The notes beneath the pieces were generated by a model. The model worked only from the letters and a program-made list of their open reading frames with translations, made no database searches and had not been told where the DNA came from. Below, piece by piece: positions 38,855-48,008 of a DNA stretch of 64,000 bases. The stretch spans positions 248,001-312,000 of the forward strand of contig NZ_JAGQBH010000001.1 in NCBI RefSeq assembly GCF_024345535.1, given 5' to 3'. The position numbers were made by a program, and so were the translations under genes. Position 1 is the first letter of the stretch, and the number at the start of each line of letters is the position of its first letter. The stretch comes from Cyanobium sp. N.Huapi 1H5 (GTDB lineage Bacteria > Cyanobacteriota > Cyanobacteriia > PCC-6307 > Cyanobiaceae).

Positions 38855-40018
38855 ATGGCTGACGGCTGGGAGTCACGGCTGGAACGCTGGCGGCAGGCGG
38901 GCCTGATCGACCCCGCCGGCGCCGAGGCGATCCGGGCCTGGGAGAGGGCCCAGCCCGGCCGCCCGCGGCTGCGGGTGCCGGTGCTGGTGGCCGTCGCCCT
39001 GGGGGGCGTGCTGGTGGCCGCCGGGCTGCTGCTGTTCGTCTCCACCCACTGGGCGGCCCTCGGACCCGGCCAGCGCTTCGGCCTGCTGCTGGCCCTGGTG
39101 GTGGGCCTGCACGGGGGCGCCGCCGCCGTGGAGAGCCGCTTCCCGCCCCTGGCCGTGAGCCTGCACGGCGTGGGGACGGTGACCCTGGGGGCGGGCCTGT
39201 TCCTGGCGGGCCAGCTGTTCCATCTCGAGGCCCAGTGGCCCCTGGGGCTGCTGCTCTGGGCCATCGGTGCGGGTCTGGGCTGGGCCCTGCTGCGCCAGTG
39301 GCCCCAGCTGGCGCTGCTGGCCCTGCTGGCGCCGGCCTGGCTGGTCGCTGAATGGCAGCGGGCCGTCGATGCCGCCACCGAGGGACTGCAGCAGGGATCC
39401 GGGGATCCGACGGCCGTGCTGGCCCCGGCGGCGGGCCTGCTGCTGCTCAGCCTCTGTTATCAGGCGGCGCCGGCGGGGGCGGGCGCCGTCCCGGCGCCGC
39501 GGCGGGTGCTGCTCTGGCTCGGCGGGCTGGGCCTGCTGCCGGCGGGCCTGCTCTGGCAGCTGTTCAGCCACGGGGGCCCCACCTCTGCCCCCCTGCCGCT
39601 GCCGCTGGGGGCCGTCGGCTGGGCGGTCGCCCTGGGGGGCCCCCTGCTGGTGGGCGTGGGCCTGCGGGGCCGTCGCGCCTGGCCCCTGGCGGTGGCGATC
39701 GGCTGGCTGCTGCCGGGGGCCGCGCTGGCCTGGAGCAGCCACCAGGACGCCGGCGTGTTCACCTATCTGTGGTGGGCCGTCGGCGGCCTGCTGCTGGTGG
39801 CCTGGGGCGTGATGGAGGGCCGCTCCGAGCGGGTCAACTTCGGCGCCGCCCTGATCGCCATCGACGTGCTGGCCTTCTACGTGTCCCAGGTGATGGACAG
39901 CCTGGGGCGTTCCGCCAGCCTGATCGGCCTGGGGGTGCTGTTCCTCGGCGGCGGCTGGGGCCTGGAGCTGCTGCGCCGCCGGCTCGTGGCCCGGGCCATC
40001 GCCAGGGGGACCCCATGA
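38855..40018 (+). CDS. DUF2157 integral membrane protein
   Basis: A 387-residue membrane protein with the soluble DUF2157 N-terminus ([20 protein letters not shown]), then about ten hydrophobic segments including [19 protein letters not shown], which is characteristic of the family (PF09925). The function is unknown. It overlaps the next gene by 4 bases (ATGA), the usual arrangement for DUF2157 with a GDYXXLXY partner. Confidence 0.88.
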   Translation: MADGWESRLERWRQAGLIDPAGAEAIRAWERAQPGRPRLRVPVLVAVALGGVLVAAGLLLFVSTHWAALGPGQRFGLLLALVVGLHGGAAAVESRFPPLAVSLHGVGTVTLGAGLFLAGQLFHLEAQWPLGLLLWAIGAGLGWALLRQWPQLALLALLAPAWLVAEWQRAVDAATEGLQQGSGDPTAVLAPAAGLLLLSLCYQAAPAGAGAVPAPRRVLLWLGGLGLLPAGLLWQLFSHGGPTSAPLPLPLGAVGWAVALGGPLLVGVGLRGRRAWPLAVAIGWLLPGAALAWSSHQDAGVFTYLWWAVGGLLLVAWGVMEGRSERVNFGAALIAIDVLAFYVSQVMDSLGRSASLIGLGVLFLGGGWGLELLRRRLVARAIARGTP

Positions 40019-40524
40019 TCCCCGGGCCGGCGCGCGGCCTGCTGGTGGCCCTGCTGCAGGGCGGACTGCTGCTGAGCCTGGGGGGTCAGCTGCTGCTGGA
40101 TCGGGCCACCCGGCCCCGGGGCTGGATCCTGAGCGAGCCGGTGGATCCCCACCTGCCGATCCGGGGGCGTTACGTGAACCTGGCCCTGCTGGTGCCGGCC
40201 CCCGAGGTGCCGGCCGGCCAGTCCAGGCCCTGGTCGGGGGAGCGGCTGGTGCTGCGCAGCGAGGCCGACCGGGTGCGGGCCACCCTGGCCACGGACGCCA
40301 CCCCCCGCTCCAAGAGCCTTGCGGCGACACCGCAGGGCGAAGGCTGGCGCCTGGGGCCCTCGGTGGCCTACTTCATCCCGCCCGGGGTGGCCGATCCCTC
40401 CCGCCGCCCGGCCGGCGAGCGGCTCTGGGTGGAGGTGACGCTGCCGGCCCAGGGTCCGCCCCGGCCGATCCGGCTGGGGGTACGGCGGGGCGACGGGCCG
40501 ATCACGCCCCTGGAGCTGCGCTGA
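40015..40524 (+). CDS. GDYXXLXY-type periplasmic partner of DUF2157
   Basis: 169 residues with one N-terminal membrane helix (LLVALLQGGLLLSLGGQLLL) and an exported domain. The element RGRYVNLALL stands where the family's GDYxxLxY motif occurs, and the C-terminus has RPIRLGVRRGDGPITPLELR. The start overlaps the DUF2157 stop, indicating coupled translation. The role of the pair is unknown; they probably form a membrane complex. Confidence 0.75.
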   Translation: MIPGPARGLLVALLQGGLLLSLGGQLLLDRATRPRGWILSEPVDPHLPIRGRYVNLALLVPAPEVPAGQSRPWSGERLVLRSEADRVRATLATDATPRSKSLAATPQGEGWRLGPSVAYFIPPGVADPSRRPAGERLWVEVTLPAQGPPRPIRLGVRRGDGPITPLELR

Positions 40525-40591
40525 GACCGGCCCTGGGCCAAGGGCTGACCTGGACACAGCCCGCCCCCGGCAGCCCGCCTAACCTCCGCCG

Positions 40592-41968
40592 ATGGCCACC
40601 GCCCCGCCCCTGGAATTCCTGCCCCCCCGCCTGGATGGCCGGGTGCTGGCGCTGGGCCGGCTGGTGCTGCCGCTCTGGCTGCGCTGGCGCTGCCAGATCA
40701 CGGCGGTGGAGGTGGAGGGCATGGCCACGCTCGTGGAGGCGATGCGGTCCTTCCAGGCCGGCGAGAGCCGGCTGCTGCTCGCCTTCCGGCACCCGAGCCT
40801 CGACGATCCCCTGAGCATGGCCCGGCTGCTCTGGGTGGAGCTGGCCCGGGCGGGCCGGGAGCAGGGCCTGCGCTTCGATCCGGCGCCCACCGGCCAGTTC
40901 CTGTTCGACCGCGGCATTCCCCTCTGGGCCGGAGCCGCGATGGGCTGGATCTTCACCCACCTGGGCGGGGCCTCAATCCAGCGCAGCAAGCTCGATCTGC
41001 CCGCCCTGCGCACGGCCCGGAAGCTGCTGCTGGAGGGGCCCCATCCCTTCGCCCTGGCGCCGGAGGGGGCCACCAACGGCCACAACGAACGCCTCAGCCC
41101 CCTGGAGCCCGGCACCGCCCAGCTCGCATTCTGGACGGCGGCCGACCTGGCGGAGGCCGGTCGCCACGAGCGGATGGACCTGCTGCCGATCGGCCTGCAG
41201 TACAGCTTCATCGAGCCGGTCTGGGGGGCGATCGAGACGCTGCTCTGCCGCCTGGAGGAAGGAGCCGGCCTGGCCCCCGATCCCGGCCACGACCTCGAAC
41301 CCTCCAAGCTGCACGGGCGGCTGGTGCTTCTCGGGGAGCGGATGCTCGAGCAGATGGAGGCCTTTTACCGCGACAAGGTGCACCTGGCCCTGCCTGAAGA
41401 GTGCGCTGCCGCCGCGGACGCCGCTGAGCCGGAGCCCGCCTTCGGGCCCCGGCTGCAGCGGCTGATGGATCTGGCCCTGCGGCGGGTGGAGCAGTCCTTC
41501 GGCATGGGGCCCAGCGGCAGCCTCACCGATCGCTGCCGCCGCCTGGAGCAGGCCGGCTGGGACCGGCTCTACCCCGCCCGGCCCCCCGGCAGCGAGCCCC
41601 CCAGTCCTTTGGCCCAGGCCCTGGCCGACCGGCTGGCGGAGGAGACGGCGGCCCAGCTGTGGCACATGCGCGTGGTGGAGTCCTTCGTCGCGGTGAGCGG
41701 CAGCTATGTGCGCGAACGGCCGAGCCAGGAGCGGTTCGCCGACACCCTGCTGCTCCTCTGGGACACCCAGTGCCGGATCCAGGGCCACACCGCCAACCAG
41801 CGCCCCCGGCTGGGGCGGCGGCGGGTGCGGATCAGCATCGACCGGCCGATCGAGGTGGATGGCCGCCTCGCCGACTACCGCCGGGATCGGCGCCGGGCGG
41901 TGCAGGCGCTCACTGAGGAGCTGGAGCATCGGCTGGAGCGGCTGATCGTGCCGTCGCCCCTGCCCTGA
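40592..41968 (+). CDS. PlsC-like acyltransferase family protein
   Basis: A 458-residue protein with glycerolipid acyltransferase motifs: HPSLDD (HX4D) near residue 70 and APEGATNGHNERLSP (EGxx block) near residue 157. A long helical C-terminal part, from about 250, is not part of the catalytic domain. Homologues in cyanobacteria are annotated as 1-acyl-glycerol-3-phosphate acyltransferase-like, but the true substrate is unproven. No signal peptide was seen. Confidence 0.8.
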   Translation: MATAPPLEFLPPRLDGRVLALGRLVLPLWLRWRCQITAVEVEGMATLVEAMRSFQAGESRLLLAFRHPSLDDPLSMARLLWVELARAGREQGLRFDPAPTGQFLFDRGIPLWAGAAMGWIFTHLGGASIQRSKLDLPALRTARKLLLEGPHPFALAPEGATNGHNERLSPLEPGTAQLAFWTAADLAEAGRHERMDLLPIGLQYSFIEPVWGAIETLLCRLEEGAGLAPDPGHDLEPSKLHGRLVLLGERMLEQMEAFYRDKVHLALPEECAAAADAAEPEPAFGPRLQRLMDLALRRVEQSFGMGPSGSLTDRCRRLEQAGWDRLYPARPPGSEPPSPLAQALADRLAEETAAQLWHMRVVESFVAVSGSYVRERPSQERFADTLLLLWDTQCRIQGHTANQRPRLGRRRVRISIDRPIEVDGRLADYRRDRRRAVQALTEELEHRLERLIVPSPLP

Positions 41969-41984
41969 CCGCCGGGCTGCGCCC

Positions 41985-42647
41985 TCAGCCGGCGGCGAGG
42001 CGCGCCACGTAGGCGTCCAGGGTGCCGGCATTGATCCAGCCGGTGGCGATCGTCTTGGTGTGGGTCTGGCTGACGCGGCCCCGGTGCACATGGGAGAGGC
42101 CGGCGGGGAAGATCGCCAGCTTGCCCTTGACGGCCTCCTCGTGGTGGTCCTGCCAGTGGAATTCGGTGCCGGCGTCGGGGACGGTGTTGAGGTAGAGGAT
42201 CCAGGCCAGCACCCGGCGGATGGGCTCGGTGGCCTCGTCGCTGGTGTTCCAGTCGCAGTGCCAGCTGTAGAACCCCTCCCCCGGCGCGTAGCGCTGCAGG
42301 TTGAAGATCGGGTTGACGAACAGGGAGCGCTCCGGACAGCAGGTGAGGAACAGGGGGCGTTCGGCCAGGTAGCGCTTCAGGCCGGCGGAGACACCGCGCA
42401 TGATCACGTCCGCCAGGCCCTGGGCCTCGGGGTCGGAGCGGTCGATCCACACCAGGCTGATGTCGGTGGAGACCTTCCCGGGAGCGTCCGGCGCCCCAGC
42501 CGCCGCGGCCGTTCCGGGGTTGCCATCGCTGTCGAAGCTGAAGGCGACCCCGCGGCGCTGAAGGTCGGTGCGGCGATCGAAGAAGGCCATCGCCGCATCG
42601 GCCAGGGCCACGTAGCCGGGATCCTCGAAGCTGCCGATCAGCCGCAT
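41985..42647 (-). CDS. 2-oxoglutarate/Fe(II)-dependent oxygenase (prolyl-4-hydroxylase-like)
   Basis: About 220 residues from the ATG at 42647. The frame continues upstream over low-complexity sequence and the promoter of the divergent gene, so I rejected the longer version. Iron ligands are HCD in GFYSWHCDWNTSDEATEP and the distal histidine in FPAGLSHVHRGRV; NLQRYAPGEG precedes them. Members hydroxylate proteins or small molecules. The substrate is unknown. Confidence 0.85.
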   Translation of the reverse strand: MRLIGSFEDPGYVALADAAMAFFDRRTDLQRRGVAFSFDSDGNPGTAAAAGAPDAPGKVSTDISLVWIDRSDPEAQGLADVIMRGVSAGLKRYLAERPLFLTCCPERSLFVNPIFNLQRYAPGEGFYSWHCDWNTSDEATEPIRRVLAWILYLNTVPDAGTEFHWQDHHEEAVKGKLAIFPAGLSHVHRGRVSQTHTKTIATGWINAGTLDAYVARLAAG

Positions 42648-42779
42648 CCGCACCCAGACCCTTTGGCCATGGAACCTAGAACGGAGGCCCGATGTCCAAC
42701 GCAGGTGTCGACGGCGTCTTGACGGGGCCCGCGGGATCGGCAGAGTGCCGCAGATTGCCTCCCCCAGACCGTCCTGCCC

Positions 42780-44105
42780 ATGACGACGTCGCCGCGGAAC
42801 ACCGCCACCCGCCAACGCCCGCTCCGGCCTGGCCATGGGCTGCTGGGCCTGGCCCTGGGGGCCTGGGCCGGCGCCGGCCTGCTGGCTGCGGGCGCCCCCG
42901 CCGACGCCGCTCCGTACCGGGTCCGGACCCTGGCGACGGGGCTGGAGAATCCGCGCGGGCTGACGATCGCGCCGAACGGCAATCTGGTGCTCAGCGAAGC
43001 GGGCCGGGGCGGCAGCGGCCCCTGCCTCGTCGTCGGCAGCGGCGCCACCCTCTGCTACGGCAACAGCGGAGCCGTGGGCCTCTTCGATCGCACCACCAAC
43101 ATCTATTCCCGGGCCCTCTCCAACCTGCCGTCCCTGGCGAACCAGTCCTCCCCCCTGTTCCCCGAGGGAACGGGCCTGGCGGACCTCGCCTTCAACGGCT
43201 CCGGCCAGCTCTTCGGCGTCTTCGGCTTCGGCGCCAACCCCACCCTGATCCCCGGCGCGGGCAGCCCCCTCTTCGGCCAGACGGTCGCCATCGACCTGGC
43301 CGCCGGCAGCCTGACGCCCCTGGCCGACATCGCCGGTTTCGAAGCGACCCAGAACCCCGACGGCAAGGATCTCAACAGCAATCCCTTCGCCCTGGTGGTG
43401 CGCGGCGACGACACCTACGTCACCGACTCGGGCGGCAACAGCCTGGTGAAGGCCGACGCCGCCCAGCAGGTCTCGCTGGTGAACGTCTTCCCGGAGGAGC
43501 TCGTCACCACCCCGCCGCTGCCCTTTCCCTTCCCGTTTCCCGAAGTCCCGGCCCAGGCCGTGCCCACCGGCATGACCATCGGCCCCGACGGGGCGCTGTA
43601 CATCACCCAGCTCTCCGGCTTTCCCTTCGCCCCCGGGAGCGCCGATGTGTTCCGCTACGACTTCACCAACCCGGTGACGAAATTTGCCAGCGGCTTCAGC
43701 AACCTGATCGACATCGCCGCCGGACCGGATGATTCGCTCTACCTGCTCCAGTACAGCGATGACTTCTGGGGCCCCCCGACGGGCAGCATCCTGAAGCTGG
43801 GCCTTGATGGCAGCGTCCGCACGATCTTCGACGACCTGGTCAGCCCCACGGGCCTGGCCGTCGGCCGCGACGGCACGATCTACGTGGCCAACGATGGCGA
43901 CGGGGTGAACGGCCAGCTGCTCGCCCTCACCCCGTCGCCGGTGCCCGGCCCCCTGCCCCTGGTCGGCGTCGGCGTCGCCTTCGCCCAGGCCCGGCGCCTG
44001 CGGCGCCGCTGCGCCGGCCTCAGCCCTGCCCGTTCCGCCAGGGCACGGCGACCAGCGCCTCCAGCGACTGCCAGCGGCCTCGATCGGGCGACACCAGAGG
44101 GCTGA
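42780..44105 (+). CDS. ScyD/ScyE-family secreted protein with PEP-CTERM-like tail
   Basis: A 441-residue secreted beta-propeller-like protein. An N-terminal signal peptide ends near APADAA. NHL-type repeats follow: LATGLENPRGLTIAPNGNLV, VPTGMTIGPDGALYITQ and SPTGLAVGRDGTIYVANDG. This is the family of ScyD/ScyE from scytonemin clusters, but the family is far wider than that pathway. Near the C-terminus, VPGPLPLVGVGVAFAQARRL plus a basic run resembles the cyanobacterial PEP-CTERM sorting signal. About 30 further residues overlap the convergent gene and probably result from loss of the original stop. Confidence 0.8.
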   Translation: MTTSPRNTATRQRPLRPGHGLLGLALGAWAGAGLLAAGAPADAAPYRVRTLATGLENPRGLTIAPNGNLVLSEAGRGGSGPCLVVGSGATLCYGNSGAVGLFDRTTNIYSRALSNLPSLANQSSPLFPEGTGLADLAFNGSGQLFGVFGFGANPTLIPGAGSPLFGQTVAIDLAAGSLTPLADIAGFEATQNPDGKDLNSNPFALVVRGDDTYVTDSGGNSLVKADAAQQVSLVNVFPEELVTTPPLPFPFPFPEVPAQAVPTGMTIGPDGALYITQLSGFPFAPGSADVFRYDFTNPVTKFASGFSNLIDIAAGPDDSLYLLQYSDDFWGPPTGSILKLGLDGSVRTIFDDLVSPTGLAVGRDGTIYVANDGDGVNGQLLALTPSPVPGPLPLVGVGVAFAQARRLRRRCAGLSPARSARARRPAPPATASGLDRATPEG

Positions 44106-44499
44106 GGCCCACCGCCTCCAGGGCGGCGGCCACCCGCTCGGGGGCGATGGCCGCCGGGGTGCCTGTCGCGGGCCCGGGCTCCAGGGGCAGCAGCAGCACC
44201 TGCTGCTCGGCCGGATCGGCCATCACCCGCAGGTTGAGGTCGGGGAGTTCCCGCTCGAAGAACAGCCGCCGCATGCGGGCCGTGAGCGCCGGACCCAGGG
44301 CCGCCGCGAAGGCCTCCAGGGCCCGGGTATCGCCGGAGCAGCCGCAGCTGAGGGCCAGCCAGATGAGCAGCTTGGCCCAGCTCTCCGCCGTCCACAGGGG
44401 CGGGAAGCTCTGCCGGTGCTGGCGCACCAGCTCGGCGATGGCGAAGTCGAACAGGGTGCCCTGCAGGGAGGCCACCGATGGCAGGGGTTCCTGATCCAT
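44020..44499 (-). CDS. Conserved cyanobacterial hypothetical protein
   Basis: About 159 residues from the ATG at 44499 (frame open to 44526). Conserved-looking parts are SVASLQGTLFDFAIAELVRQ at the start, WAKLLIWLALSCGCSGD and MRRLFFERELPDLNLRVMAD. No known domain was recognised. Its 3' end overlaps the convergent ScyD/E-family gene by about 86 bases. Divergent from the following small gene, with a 62-base spacer. Confidence 0.7.
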   Translation of the reverse strand: MDQEPLPSVASLQGTLFDFAIAELVRQHRQSFPPLWTAESWAKLLIWLALSCGCSGDTRALEAFAAALGPALTARMRRLFFERELPDLNLRVMADPAEQQVLLLPLEPGPATGTPAAIAPERVAAALEAVGLSPLVSPDRGRWQSLEALVAVPWRNGQG

Positions 44500-44561
44500 C
44501 CGGCCATCCTGACGGCCAAGCGGCAAACTGCAGGGGCAACGACCGTCCCTGGAGACGCCCG

Positions 44562-44816
44562 ATGGCCCTCGATCTGAACGATCCTGAGCTCGAGTTCGCC
44601 GATCTCGTCACCGCCTACCAGAGCTGGGTGATGGCCGTGATCAACGACGAGAAGCTGGGGGGCGACAAACTCCTCACCGACGACATCGCCGACGACGCCC
44701 TGAACGCGATGCGCTTCCTGCCGGACGTGGTGACCAGCGCGATCGAGACCACCCTGGCCCGCGTCTACGACGTGGACCCCGACGAACTGGCCGAACTGCT
44801 CTACCCCGAGGACTGA
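44562..44816 (+). CDS. Small acidic conserved cyanobacterial protein
   Basis: An 84-residue strongly acidic protein: LNDPELEFADLVTAYQSWVM, NDEKLGGDKLLTDDIADDAL and a C-terminal YDVDPDELAELLYPED. I recognise it as a conserved unknown of marine and freshwater Synechococcus types. It has no membrane segment or metal motif. A GGAG ribosome site precedes the ATG. Confidence 0.75.
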   Translation: MALDLNDPELEFADLVTAYQSWVMAVINDEKLGGDKLLTDDIADDALNAMRFLPDVVTSAIETTLARVYDVDPDELAELLYPED

Positions 44817-44862
44817 GCGGCGCCCTGGCGGCGGCCGCGGGCAACGCCCCTAACCTCCCCAT

Positions 44863-46170
44863 GTGATCCCCCTCCTCCGCCCCTCCCCCACCCCGCCCGG
44901 CCAGGGCCGGCGGCGGGCCGTCATCGGGGTGATCGCGGCGGGCCTGGCCCTCCCGCTGATGGCCGCCATGGGGGGCTGCCAGGCCAGGCGCCTGCAGCCG
45001 ATGCTGCGCCCCCTCGAGGGCACCCTCTACATCGCGGTGGGGGTCGGCCAGGACGCCCTCGACACCGAGCTGCAGAAGGAGATCAGGATGCGCACCACCG
45101 TGCTCCAGACGACCTTCCGCACCCTCCAGCCCAGGGTGAGGCTGCAGGTGGAGGTCTTTCCCGAGGAGAGCCTGCGCAACGAACTCCTCGTCCGCAACCG
45201 CACCGGCCTGAGCCCCGATCTGCTGCTGGTGAACGAATCCACGGCCCAGGAGCTGGCCAGGGAACGGCTCATCAACACCGTGCCCTTCCCAGCCGTGGTG
45301 CTGGCCCAGCTCGATGCGGGCTCGGTGGTGCGGGTGCGGCGCAGGGACGGCACCCTGACGGGCATCCCCATGGAGCTCCAGCCCCAGGTGGCCTGCTTCG
45401 ATCGGCGCCGCGTCAGGCGCAGCCCGACCAGCCTCGATGAGCTGCTGGCCTTCAGCGCCAAGGGGATGGAGGTGGGACTGTCCCTCGATGCGGTCAACCT
45501 GGCCTGGACCCTGGGCCCCCTCGGCGCGATCGATGCCGTCAGCAACCTGCTGGCCGGAAAGCCGGCGACCCCTCAGACCCGGCAGGGCCTGCAGGGCTGG
45601 CTGCAGTGGCTGCGCATGGCCGACCAGCAACAGCACGTCACCGTGTACCCCACCGAGACGGAACTGCTCAAGGAGCTGATGGCCGGTGCCCTCGACTGGA
45701 TTCCCTGCCGCAGCATCAACATCACCCGGCTGCGCTCGCGCCTGGGCGCCAACCTCGGCGTCGCTCCCCTGCCGTCGGGGCCGTTCGGCACGGCCAGCCC
45801 GATCACGCGGGAGCGGGTGCTCGCCTTCGGCGTCAACTCCAGTCCGGTCCAGCGCCAGCTGGCCCTGGCCCTGGCCCGGTTCGCCATCAGCCCCCTGCAC
45901 CAGCGGGACATGATCCTGCGCAACCAGTACGTGCTGCCGGTGAACCGGGAGGTGGCACCACCGGTGCGCAGTTCGTCGGTGGTGGCGGCCATGGTGGAGG
46001 GCCGGCAGCAGTCGCTGCAGCGTTCGACGATCCGCCTGATCGAGAGGAGCAGCAAGAGCCAGCGGGAGGGGTGGCAGGCCCTGCTCACCCGCTACCTCTT
46101 CGATGACCTGAGCCAGCCGGCGACCCTCGAGAGTCTGGTGGAGCTCCTCAGTGCCGGGAGGGCCCGATGA
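44863..46170 (+). CDS. Family 1 extracellular solute-binding lipoprotein
   Basis: A 435-residue lipoprotein-like protein. A signal segment ends in the lipobox MGGC after ALPLMAAMGG. The body resembles family 1 solute-binding proteins (SBP_bac_1): GLSPDLLLVNESTAQELARE, GTLTGIPMELQPQVACFDRR and a C-terminal helical lobe. The start is GTG at 44863. No permease or ATPase is adjacent. Instead the stop overlaps an MscS channel gene by 4 bases, so it may serve as a sensor or accessory protein of that channel; this pairing is an inference. Confidence 0.78.
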   Translation: MIPLLRPSPTPPGQGRRRAVIGVIAAGLALPLMAAMGGCQARRLQPMLRPLEGTLYIAVGVGQDALDTELQKEIRMRTTVLQTTFRTLQPRVRLQVEVFPEESLRNELLVRNRTGLSPDLLLVNESTAQELARERLINTVPFPAVVLAQLDAGSVVRVRRRDGTLTGIPMELQPQVACFDRRRVRRSPTSLDELLAFSAKGMEVGLSLDAVNLAWTLGPLGAIDAVSNLLAGKPATPQTRQGLQGWLQWLRMADQQQHVTVYPTETELLKELMAGALDWIPCRSINITRLRSRLGANLGVAPLPSGPFGTASPITRERVLAFGVNSSPVQRQLALALARFAISPLHQRDMILRNQYVLPVNREVAPPVRSSSVVAAMVEGRQQSLQRSTIRLIERSSKSQREGWQALLTRYLFDDLSQPATLESLVELLSAGRAR

Positions 46171-47399
46171 ACCTGCTGCTGATGGAGATCGCCGGCTGGT
46201 TCGGCTACCTGCAGCGCCTGGAGGTGCGCGTGCAGGTGATTCTGCTGCTGCTGGTGTTCCTGGGTCAGGGAGCGCTGCGCCGCCGTCTGGCCCCCCGCTT
46301 CCCCATGGCCGGCCGGGGCGGGGTGGTGATCATCGCCCTGCTCAGCCTGCTGTCCCTCGCACTGGCGCTGGCCGGCCAGCCCTTCGGCCTGCTGCTGCTC
46401 GGGCTGCTCCTTTACCTGGGCTGGCTGGGTCTGGGAGGTGTGCGCCTGCTGCTGGGCCGCTTCATCCAGCACCAGCAGATGCAGGTGCTGGAGACCCGCC
46501 TGATCCGCCCGGCCTATCTCATGGTCGCCGCGCTTCTGGTGATCCGGGTGTTCGACAACCCCCAGGATCTGGCCCTCATCCCCATCGGCGAATGGTTCGG
46601 CTCCGAGGTGACCCTGGGCAGCTTTCTGCTGGCGGTGCTGATCGTGTACGTGCTGGCCATGGGCACCGGGCCGCCGGCCCAGGGTGTGGCCTGGCTGGTG
46701 CAGCGCAGCGTGGGCATCAGCAACGGCAGCCGCCGGGCCCTGGCCCTGATGATCCGCTATGCGGCGGTAGCCGTCGGCATCGTCTGGGCCCTCGATCATG
46801 TGGGTTTCAACCGCACCGCGATCCTGGCTGTGGCCGGCGGTCTTTCGGTGGGCCTTGGTTTCGGCATCAAGGAAGTCTTCTCGAACTTCGTCAGCGGTCT
46901 CTGGCTGTTGTTCGAGGGGTCGGTGCGGCCGGGGGAGGTGCTCTTCATCGACGGTGATCCCTGCGAAGTGCGCAGCCTCGGCCTGCGGGCCGCCGTGCTC
47001 TGGCGCGACCGTGACAACGCCGAACTGGTGATCCCGAACCAGACCTTCTTCACCAACACCACCGTGACCTACACGGGCACCGACACCCTGCGGCGCAGCC
47101 AGGTGCTGGTGAGCGCCGCCTACCATCACAATCCCGACGATGTCATCGCCCTGCTGGAAGCAACGGCCCGTGGCCAGACCAGGGTTCTGGCCACCCCGGC
47201 ACCGAAAGGCCTGCTGCTGCGTTATGGCGATTCCGCCATCGACTACGCCCTGCGTTTCTGGATCGCCAACCCGATGGATAACGTCTCCATCTGCAGTGAA
47301 GTGCAGGCCGCCATCTGGCGGGCCTTCCGGGACCGGCAGATCGAGATCCCCTTCCCCCAGCAGGTGCAGTATCAGGTGGAGGGTCCACCGAAAAGCTGA
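46167..47399 (+). CDS. MscS-family mechanosensitive ion channel
   Basis: A 410-residue channel with six or so N-terminal hydrophobic segments, the pore helix TAILAVAGGLSVGLGFGIKE and the characteristic FSNFVSGLWLLFEGSVRPGE, then the cytoplasmic beta domain (AVLWRDRDNAELVIPNQTFF) and the C-terminal vestibule. It relieves turgor after osmotic downshift. It is translationally coupled to the upstream lipoprotein gene. Confidence 0.92.
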   Translation: MNLLLMEIAGWFGYLQRLEVRVQVILLLLVFLGQGALRRRLAPRFPMAGRGGVVIIALLSLLSLALALAGQPFGLLLLGLLLYLGWLGLGGVRLLLGRFIQHQQMQVLETRLIRPAYLMVAALLVIRVFDNPQDLALIPIGEWFGSEVTLGSFLLAVLIVYVLAMGTGPPAQGVAWLVQRSVGISNGSRRALALMIRYAAVAVGIVWALDHVGFNRTAILAVAGGLSVGLGFGIKEVFSNFVSGLWLLFEGSVRPGEVLFIDGDPCEVRSLGLRAAVLWRDRDNAELVIPNQTFFTNTTVTYTGTDTLRRSQVLVSAAYHHNPDDVIALLEATARGQTRVLATPAPKGLLLRYGDSAIDYALRFWIANPMDNVSICSEVQAAIWRAFRDRQIEIPFPQQVQYQVEGPPKS

Positions 47400-47413
47400 A
47401 CCTGGCTCCCCTG

Positions 47414-47439
47414 GCGATCGCAGGCCCGAGTTGTAGAAT
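47414..47439 (+). promoter_or_regulatory. Candidate promoter of the cyAbrB gene with HIP1 octamer
   Basis: An extended -10-like TGTAGAAT (TAGAAT at 47434-47439) lies about 30 bases before the start codon. A HIP1 octamer GCGATCGC at 47414-47421 sits just upstream. No good -35 box is visible. HIP1 is an abundant cyanobacterial repeat and need not be regulatory. Confidence 0.4.
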
Positions 47440-47467
47440 TTCTGCCAATACCAACCGCCATTGCATC

Positions 47468-47836
47468 ATGCTCAAAGGTGCCGATCTGCTCGCCAAGGTG
47501 AAAGAGCTGGGCGACGCTTCGAAGTCCGATCTGGTCCGGAGCTGCGGCTACGTGAGCACCAAGAAGGACGGCAACGAGCGCCTGAACTTCACCGCCTTCT
47601 ACGAAGCCCTTCTCGATGCCAAGGGAATCAACCTCGGCGACGGCGTCGGCAAGGCAGCCACCAAGGCCGGCCGCAAGCTCGGCTATACCGCCAAGGTCCA
47701 GTTCAACGGCAACCTGCTGGTGGGCAAGGCCTACACCGCGATGCTGGGCCTCGAGCCGGGCGATGAGTTCGAGATCAAGCTCGGTCGCAAGGCGATCCGC
47801 CTGGTGCCCGTGGGCGGCTCCGACGACGACGAGTGA
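47468..47836 (+). CDS. cyAbrB-family transcriptional regulator
   Basis: A 122-residue protein of the cyanobacteria-specific AbrB family. The N-terminal block LLAKVKELGDASKSDLVRSC and KKDGNERLNFTAFYEALLDA precede the SpoVT/AbrB-like DNA-binding domain with VQFNGNLLVGKAYTAMLGLE and FEIKLGRKAIRLV. Members (cyAbrB1 and cyAbrB2) control nitrogen, carbon and stress genes. Sequence alone does not tell me which subgroup this is. A candidate promoter lies just upstream. Confidence 0.93.
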   Translation: MLKGADLLAKVKELGDASKSDLVRSCGYVSTKKDGNERLNFTAFYEALLDAKGINLGDGVGKAATKAGRKLGYTAKVQFNGNLLVGKAYTAMLGLEPGDEFEIKLGRKAIRLVPVGGSDDDE

Positions 47837-47973
47837 GCCGACGGCGCCTGAACCGCGCCCGGCGGCCGTCGGCCCGTAAAGCTATGTACGGCCCAGCGCT
47901 GTCACCGTCACTTCCGCTCTAAACCAAAGAAGCGGGGCCGGGGAGATTGATCAACTCCCATGGCCACGGCAAA

Positions 47974-48008
47974 GTAGCCCCCCTCGGGTCATGCTCGAGG
48001 GGGGCTAC
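47974..48008. terminator. Perfect 13-bp hairpin downstream of the cyAbrB gene
   Basis: GTAGCCCCCCTCG at 47974-47986 pairs perfectly with CGAGGGGGGCTAC at 47996-48008, with a 9-base loop. The stem is strong, but only the weak tract CTTTC follows, so termination may be imperfect or the hairpin may belong to a small RNA. Another hairpin, GGGAG/CTCCC, lies just upstream near 47941-47959. The whole 47837-48113 spacer (277 bases) contains no gene that I support. Confidence 0.5.

Noticed and set aside
42648-42836. N-terminal extension of the 2OG-Fe(II) oxygenase
   Set aside because: It is arginine-rich low complexity running through the divergent promoter of the ScyD/E-family gene.
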